Source: Linanthus parryae
Taxonomy: Eukaryota; Streptophyta; Magnoliopsida; Ericales; Polemoniaceae
Direction of reading: 5' to 3'
DNA: 64,000 nucleotides
Assembly: GCA_023055425.1 (NCBI GenBank)
Contig: JALGPY010000010.1
Coordinates: forward strand, 23,452,363 to 23,516,362
Shown: piece after piece, positions 57,811 through 64,000 of the stretch
How the letters are laid out: each line of letters opens with the position of its first letter
How positions within the stretch are numbered: the first letter of the stretch is position 1
Notes under the pieces: model-generated
Seen by the model: the letters and a program-made list of their open reading frames with translations, nothing else
Database searches by the model: none
Told to the model about the DNA's origin: nothing
Position numbers and translations under genes: made by a program

Positions 57811-58852
57811 TTTAACCGTTCGTCAATTTTTAGATTTTGTATCTCTATTTTCAGATTCTTATTGCGCTCTTACTGCTTCAAATACTTGATAATCAATTGT
57901 TAAATCATCTTTCACATTCATGTAAAAGTTTTACCCTTACACCCTAGGTGTGTAGGTGGTTAAAATCACTCTGAAACAATAGGTTGATTATAAATTATCA
58001 CTTGTTTGAGTATTAGGTTGCTAAGGCGATTTGTAATCGTCGAAGAGTTGAATTAGAATTAATCGTGGCTGTTAAACATGTTCTTTTGTGTTCTAGGGAT
58101 TTTAAACAATCTGCCCGGTCTGAAAAGAACCAAAATTTGTCGCTTATAAGCCTGAAATTTGTTGCTAAAAGTGCAAAAAACTGTCTTGAATGCTGATGCA
58201 TTTAGTTGCAGTGCCTAGTTGGTGAAATGAGCTAAAATAGAGGGGATAATGAACAAGAAAAGAACAAAAAAAAAGTGAAAATAGAACAACTTAGTGTGCT
58301 TACGTTCGCGCCGAAAATTTGGATTCCATCCAAGTATAGCTTTGAGAGAGAAACTAGAGTGAAGCCTTATTTCACAGAAGTTGTGAATCCCTTCACGGTG
58401 ATAATTTGCATTCAAACGCAATCGATGCTAAGAGGGTTCCGAAAACCTCATATGACTAGGTGAAGAAAGGCTAGAATGGAACTTGATCAAAGTTGTACCA
58501 ATTGAATTTTAAGATGTTCCCTTGTCTTGGTTTGAAATGGTGGTGGAAAAAGGACACCTTAGTGAGCTGATACATTAAATCAATTTATTTCAAAATCTTC
58601 TTAATTTTTTTGGGATTTCATAAAGGATTAGTTCAAGAGAGACAGATTGGCCGATCTTGTGAAAGGAAAGTACTTAAAGTATTATGTTTTTTGTGTGTTA
58701 ATATCGAGTCTAGAATTGCATTGCATCATCTTGCTACAATGTAGAGTCGTAAGAGTCTTGTAGATTCATTTGTGTCTTGTTTGCTAGTATACAGGTGAAT
58801 GCAATAAATGAGACTTTGCTCTAGACGCGATAATGGCAAGTGCGGGGGTATT
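57811..58852 (+). other. Probable 3' interior of a gypsy element
   Basis: No gene recognised. It ends with GGCAAGTGCGGGGGTA at 58835-58850, which looks like a polypurine tract directly before the LTR at 58853. This suggests the tail of an Athila/Tat-type element. Confidence 0.45.
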
Positions 58853-59754
58853 TGATAACTCCTTAGTTGGAGTTATCTTTCTTATGTAGAACATTGCTTG
58901 TGCGTTTCGGTGCTAAGTGATGGAATTCAGGCCAAGAAGTGAGATTATTAGCTTTTATGAGTGTTTTAGTGTAAATTAGAAGTTCGGGCGTTTCTTACAA
59001 TTATTTGAAATAATTATTAGATTTGATCTTCGGGGGTGTGTTCTTGTTGTGATTTATAGGAATTCTGCATGCGGGGAGCATTTGGAGAGAAGAAACTAGC
59101 TTCGGAAGCTTGGGAACTCAAAGTGCATGACATGTATGTCCTCTCACGAAGACAATTGTATTCGCACTAAGAGAGTAAATATTCAAAATCATGGAGGTCT
59201 AGGTGTTCCTCGCACGAAGAGGGCTTGTATTCGCACGAAGACCAACCCTTCGCACATTTTTGAAGCTCATAAAGTGTTCGTGAACACCCTTGCAGGCGCA
59301 ATGTGCGAAGGGTGTTCGCACGAAGGACGTTTTGGTCGCATGAAGACTCGATGTCTTCGCACGAAGACACTGCAGAAGGCGGAAAACTTTATGGAAATGT
59401 TGCGTGATCAATTCAAAACTTGTCCCATCTTTTAGGAAATTTGTATGAATACGTTTACGTCGTATTTTCATTGGGGAACAAGTTGGAGCACGAATAATGG
59501 GCGATTTTGGGGCTTGGAGTGCATCGTGAGAGCGAGTATTCCATCGTTTGATTTCTCTTCTCTTTCTTTTCATTTTTTTTCTCATGATCACACAAACTCT
59601 TTCTACCGTGTCCATGTGTAGTAGTAGCTAAGTTTTTATATCGAGATTTCTCTAGGGTAGCAAGGGTTTGAAGCCGTTTTGGCGAATTATGGATTTTGAT
59701 TCACATTTTGCTTACTTAATAGATGATGAACAATTTGCTATGTTTAATTTATGT
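58853..59754 (+). mobile_element. Athila/Tat-type gypsy LTR, 3'-truncated
   Basis: It begins TGATAACTCC and GGAGTTATC, like the LTR at 3304, and follows a purine-rich tract, so it is probably a 3' LTR. It holds a cluster of TTCG-CA-CGAA hairpins. The homologous sequence stops at about 59754, where another LTR-like segment begins. Confidence 0.65.
59230..59369. repeat. Cluster of TTCG-CA-CGAA hairpins in the LTR
   Basis: Includes TTCGCACGAA at 59230-59239, GTGTTC-GT-GAACAC at 59274-59287, and a perfect 8-bp hairpin TGTCTTCG-CA-CGAAGACA at 59352-59369. A 14-bp inverted pair, ACCCTTCGCACATT (about 59244) and its complement (about 59300), encloses the middle. Confidence 0.82.
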
Positions 59755-60450
59755 TGTACACAAAATTTCTTTTTCGGAATTGTGGAACAAGTAAATCTAA
59801 GTCAAAATCAATAAAATGAAAATAATAAAGAGGGATTAAAATTATTGATATGTATTTCTTTAAGTAAGAAAACAATCTCCTTTGATTGTTCTTTCCTTCT
59901 TCTTTGATCAATGGTCTGAGCGACTTGATCTCGAACGAATGATTTGGTTTCTCTGTTTTGGGTGGAGATTGTAATTTGACAGTAATGAAGTCCTCCGGGA
60001 CTCGGCGGCGTGTTCGGCGGAGCTTCACTTGATGATCTCTGATTTGTCGGAGTTGGGATCTCCGATGGATGTATTGAGGTCATCCGGGACTTTGCGGCGT
60101 GTTCGTCAGATCTTCTTTAGCCTCTGAAACTTTATACTGTTGTAATGTGTTGTGTTTTTCTCCTCTTGAAATGCACATCTATTTATAAGCAAACCGAGTG
60201 GGGTATTTTGGTCATTATACTTCAGATTTGAGATTCACAAGATACTAACAACCCATTTATTATTGTCTCCTTAACTTGTTCAAAGATAATAGTAAAAATT
60301 AATTACATATTTATATAGTCACATTTTAATTAGTAACTATATATGTAACTAATGTTTCATTTTATTCAACCACCTATAGCGTGTCAAACGTGACATTTTT
60401 GCGCAAATAAAATAGTGGTAAAATAATAGTTTTTTTTTTGTGTGTCAACA
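59755..60450 (-). mobile_element. LTR-like segment, minus orientation
   Basis: It starts TGTACAC and ends GTCAACA. A minus-strand TATA (CTTATAAATAG) lies near 60180. The arrangement resembles the segment at 51728-52605 (GC-richer leader part, TATA, then AT-rich part). I found no target duplication. Confidence 0.4.
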
Positions 60451-60913
60451 AGTTCCACCTCGAGACTTGTTTGCCGGCTCCGTTAGCTTGTTGGTGGACA
60501 TGTCTCAAAATTTGAAGTCATCTTTGGTCGACATTTTCACAGCTTGTTTGACTTTGTTTCTTTGTCAATCCGTAAGGATTCTAATTTGGCTTTCCGAACG
60601 TCATGTTAAGGTGACCAGACATTCTTTTGAACTTTGTATTTCTATTTGAGCTTCTAGCAACTTTATGTAATTCCTCTGTTTGGAAACTTCATATTTTCTA
60701 ACTCTTGTCGGGTTGGACCTTGGATCGTTCGGATTTCTTATGAGATTTTTGCAATTTTCGAACTCTTTGGTCCCATGTGTCTCTTTCTTGAGTTTGAAAA
60801 GAAGCAATTTGCTACGACTGATCTTGGATGCTACCTGCTCTTACGACATCTTCATTTGGCCTTGGACTAATGCTTCCATCCTAAATTGGAACATTCCATA
60901 CTGGGTTGTCACT
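60451..60913 (-). other. Decayed unassigned sequence
   Basis: A broken minus-strand frame (60807-60601) rich in Lys, Glu and Asn continues upstream with a stop. It cannot be assigned. It lies between an LTR-like segment and the copia insertion and may be transposon coding sequence. Confidence 0.35.
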
Positions 60914-61398
60914 TGTTAGAATTTTATGGATCTAATACAAGAAATTAAAACACCTTTAGAATATTTTACTAACCATAAAATGTACCGTTGATCCAGCCAT
61001 CATTAGTTGTTGTCGAATCTCCTCAAACCAGAAGAGCTAGAGCTCCGGATCGTCCACTCCTACTCCCACTCTTGTTTGTTTTTAGATAGGGCTAATAGTT
61101 CCCCAACTGATCTTATTTATAAGAGCCAGCTGGGGTTTTTTGGAGCGGAGAGGGGACCGGGCCTAATGATCATAAAACAGTCATTGGGCCCTCCTATCAA
61201 GGAGCCCAATAACCAACCAGCCCAAACTTCCATACCACACTAATAATAACACTAAGATGCACCATAGCCCAAACACAAGATCAGAAACGTATTGGGCTCA
61301 TAACGGAGAATAACTTGAACCACTTTCAACCCGTTTTACAAATAATAAAATGCAATTATTCGCAGCCCAAATAATTGGTTAAAAACAATTTTTTGACG
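60914..61398 (-). repeat. 3' LTR of the copia fragment
   Basis: TGTTAGAATTTT to TTTTTTGACG, about 485 bp. The minus-strand start would be CG instead of TG, one mutation. Many copies of the word AGCCCA/GGGCT occur. No gene is present. Confidence 0.65.
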
Positions 61399-61413
61399 TT
61401 CTCCCACTTGGGC
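61399..61413 (-). promoter_or_regulatory. Polypurine tract of the copia fragment
   Basis: The minus strand reads GCCCAAGTGGGAGAA before the LTR. AAGTGGGAG is a frequent copia polypurine tract. Confidence 0.75.
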
Positions 61414-62041
61414 AACAATAATTTTGGATTTGAAAAGTATTGTTTTTTATAAAACGACACTCGGGTGGAACAACTGAGTGGCCATAAACATGGTTCAAGA
61501 ATTTTTCATCTTATCTCAAGAGCTCGTTCAACAAGCATATTAGAATCAAACAATAGCGGCAATTATGTTATTTATCAACATAAGACCTTCTATAATTACA
61601 AATCCTGACATATTGCAAACATAGACCCCCAAAGTATGATCAAGTGCAATGTAGAATATATGTACATGTGATCCAACAATATACCATGTAAATTCATCAT
61701 CAAGTCCTACATGACCATTGAAGGTCACTCACAGGAATATATCCCAACACACTTCCAAAAAAAAAGCTAACACATCTCTGAACCGAGACACCATGCTTTT
61801 ATTCCAAAGCACTCATGTCTTAAACCAAGACAATAGTTACATGAATCCATCAACACTTAAAAATCGTAGCAATATTTTCATCTCGAGACCGCTTAACCTG
61901 CAAAATCTCAATGCAAAGAGGAGCACAATTTCAATAATCATATAAAATTTCCATTAGGCAAGTCCAGAATGGGAATAAATTTGATAAGCCATCAAATAAT
62001 ATCATCTCACGGATTGTAATAAAGATTTACATAAACTCCCA
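61414..62041 (-). other. 3' untranslated interior of the copia fragment
   Basis: Non-coding AT-rich sequence between RNase H and the polypurine tract. A second purine block (TTTGGTTAGTGGGAG on the minus strand) lies near 62037-62050. Confidence 0.6.
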
Positions 62042-62487
62042 CTAACCAAAAACATCGAAAGAATCAACTACGCTCATATGCTCAACATGTTTAGTAAACT
62101 CTAAAGGTCGTAGCCCCTTTTTAAGTGGATTAGCTAACATGTCTGCAGGACCAATGTGCTCATAGAATACTTCCCCCTTTTCAACCCTTTCTCTAACCTT
62201 GAAATACTTTATGTCTATAAACCTAGAAGCCCTCAATTTTTGTTTTTCTTTGAGATGAACATTGCATCGATATTATCACAATACATCTTCATAGGCTTAG
62301 AGATGGAGTTGAAAATATTTAGCCCTGCGATGAAATTCATTAGCCTGATAGCATGTGCCCCACCATCAGTACAACTAGCAAAGTCCGCATCGGTGTAACC
62401 AACAATCTCAAGAGGATCAACATTCTTATAGACAAGCAAGTGATTCTTGGTTTTCTGCAAATACCTCAGAACTTTCTTGGCTCCCAC
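62042..62487 (-). pseudogene. Copia RNase H fragment
   Basis: The first piece (62487-62233) has K-K-V-L-R-Y-L-Q-K-T, G-Y-T-D-A-D-F-A and Y-C-D-N, the copia RNase H core; the second (62236-62042) has H-I-D-I-K-Y-F-type sequence (here F-I-D-I-K-Y-F) and D-M-L-A-N-P-L-K-K-G-L. A frameshift near 62235 joins them. The N-terminal side is interrupted by the LTR at 62489. Confidence 0.82.
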
Positions 62488-62488
62488 T

Positions 62489-64000
62489 TGTAGCGCCTTT
62501 TAGGAGCTATATTTCTTTGACATTTACCACATGTTTGATAGGTTTTTGGAGAGTTTTGAGCCTAATATTGTTGATATGAGCATGATTTGTCACATGTTCC
62601 TTCATATGCTTAATAGTTCACGCATGTTCTTTATGTTGATTTGTGCTTAATTTGTTGGATTTAATCGCTTGGTGTAGTTGTTGTTTTTGTCTTTGACATG
62701 ACATAGCGCTATTGGAGTGATTTGAATCAAGAACATGAACTTTGGAAGCAAGGAAGGGCAAGTAAAGAGGCTCGGGAACCAAAAGGACAAGAAGTTTAAG
62801 ATTCAAGAATGTTGAAGCCTAGGCATTTCGGCCCGAAATGCCAGCCGAAATGCTAGCCGAAATGAAGGCCATTTCGAGCCGAAATGCTAGCCATTTCAGG
62901 CTGAAATGAGCGGAACTTATGTGAGAATTTTTGGGGATGAAATGCAATTCTTAAAGACCTAGCATCCCTACTTCGACCTAAACAACAAGGGTCATGAAAA
63001 GACCTCAGTTGGGAGCCAAGAAGACATGAGAGAGCAAGGAGACTTCGTTGGGAGCACCATCAAGCAAGGAGACGAGCCCGGGCCAACACCATAATCATAT
63101 TTTTAGCGTTTGATCTATTTTTTCTCTTTCTATTGTATGAAATATTCAAACAATATGTTAAATTTTTTATGAGTAGCTAAAATTATACCTAGGCATCTAT
63201 GGAGAGCCTAGGTTTTATGTTTTGATGAACTTTTCCGGATCTTGGATGATCTTTCATGTAAGGTTTTGTGATTCAATAAAGATTGTTCTACTTTATATCT
63301 TGTTGAGTTATTCCATTGACAAGTTCGGACTAAGATGTATGATCTTGGTTATCTCTTTATTTATTCAATCATGAAATTGGCTTAATGAGAATTTTAGTAG
63401 CTTAATATCTCGTTTATTGTGTTTAATCCTTAGTGATTTAGGAGTCATGACCCGACCTTGCTATTTAACTAGTGAGTGTGTGAAAGAAACTCTAACCTAG
63501 TTGGGATGAGTAGACGGGAACATTCTTAATCGATGATACTGGGAAGTGAGTTGAGTAGGAATGGCTAGAAGAGGGTAGATTCGGTAGGAGATAGTGAAGT
63601 GTTCGTGTGATGATGCTTGAGAAGACATTATTCTATGCACCGTCGTTAGCTTGCTAGAACGTATTGGTAGTTAGAGTTGGCCTGAAAGGGACAAATCAGT
63701 ACAGGTGTGTAGAACGACAAGAGACCGATAGGTAATTGTCAGTGCCATTACTCAGCTTAGCTTACTAAGAGTTGTCGTGTTAGAACATGGAATCTGGAAT
63801 CGTCAAAACAACCCTAGGTGATCTATAGATTGCCTAGTTTTCTCTCCTTTGGTTTAATCTAAATCATTTCTTTTGCTTAATCTTACTTATAGTTTCTAGT
63901 CACTTGATTGAGGGTGACAACACTCTAAATGAAAATATTTTTACAGGTTACTAAGTAGATTAAAGTAGTTGCACCTTACCTTGGGTTCAATTACTCGAAG
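62489..64000 (+). mobile_element. Athila/Tat-type gypsy LTR, continues beyond window
   Basis: It starts TGTAGCGCCTTTTAGGAGCT inside copia RNase H (left flank CCACT). It parallels the LTR at 3304 in layout: a CATGTTCTTTA-type upstream part, CTATGGAGAGCCTAGG at about 63199, CCCTAGGTGATC at about 63811 and ACCTTGGGTTCAATTACTCG at the window end. The end of the LTR and any interior lie outside. Confidence 0.75.
62822..62908. repeat. Cluster of CATTTCG-NNN-CGAAATG hairpins
   Basis: Three hairpins: GGCATTTCG/CGAAATGCC (62822-62842, 9-bp arms), CATTTCG/CGAAATG (62870-62886) and CATTTCA/TGAAATG (62892-62908). All have 3-base spacers. GCCGAAATG words recur between them. Confidence 0.85.

Larger units (their letters stand above)
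60914..62488 (-). mobile_element. Ty1/copia fragment: 3' LTR, 3' interior and RNase H
   Basis: The minus-strand order is RNase H (62487-62042), a 3' untranslated interior (62041-61414), a polypurine tract and the 3' LTR (61398-60914). The rest of the element is cut off by the LTR inserted at 62489 and the window edge. Confidence 0.75.

Noticed and set aside
57234..57815. 193-codon Ser/Leu-rich frame
   Set aside because: Produced by the CT-rich leader and (CT)n tract; no domain and typical of repeat translation.

Overview
This window is nuclear DNA of a flowering plant, most likely a eudicot with a repeat-rich genome. The evidence is nested Ty3/gypsy and Ty1/copia retrotransposons with plant primer-binding sites, a chromovirus with a chromodomain, a CACTA-transposon terminus, a tRNA-derived SINE-like element, and one intact plant cytochrome P450 of the CYP89A type. 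I found no rRNA or tRNA gene and no CRISPR array. Nearly everything outside 52.6-57.8 kb is mobile-element sequence; most coding remains are frameshifted.

Layout. (1) 1-3303 is non-coding and probably ends in a gypsy LTR that resumes at 12001-12091. It is split by an Athila/Tat-type element (3304-11995) with one open gag-protease frame. The two LTRs of that element are in INVERTED orientation, yet it has a perfect 5-bp target duplication (ACGAG). A copia solo LTR (9885-11445, duplication CTGGG) sits inside the inverted LTR. (2) 12092-22145 is a minus-strand Ty1/copia element with broken gag, integrase, RT and RNase H; a gypsy-like solo LTR (13300-15459, duplication CAAAC) splits its RNase H. 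(3) 22560-22759 is a CACTA end. It is followed by a decayed gag-like reading frame (22760-23412 and 51609-51663), split by a minus-strand Tekay/Del-type chromovirus at 23413-51608 (duplication ATTCA).

(4) The 5' LTR of that chromovirus (31848-51608) has received two insertions. One is a 6.3-kb non-autonomous copia-like element (33640-39956, duplication TATAT). Its 204-bp LTRs differ at one base, it has no open frame of note, and its interior holds dozens of short hairpins with a shared loop rule. The other is a solo LTR (40462-50574, duplication GATTA), itself invaded by a young tandem array of a coding-free gypsy derivative (43275-50321, duplication GGGGT). By nesting and LTR divergence the order is: chromovirus (old), then solo LTR, then tandem array (very young).

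(5) 51.6-58.8 kb is the only gene-like island: an LTR-like segment, the CYP89A-type P450 (53227-54795, minus) with a TATA box, a 615-bp tandem duplication, a SINE-like element and a CT-rich leader-like region. (6) 58.8-64 kb returns to nested LTR elements: two Athila/Tat-type LTRs and a copia fragment.

The elements do not form a pathway. The P450 is the only plausible functional host gene. The most unusual signals are the loop-conserved hairpin array at 34.5-38.7 kb, the inverted-LTR element at 3.3-12 kb, and the concatemer-like array at 43.3-50.3 kb. All alignments, repeat boundaries and mismatch counts were made by eye.
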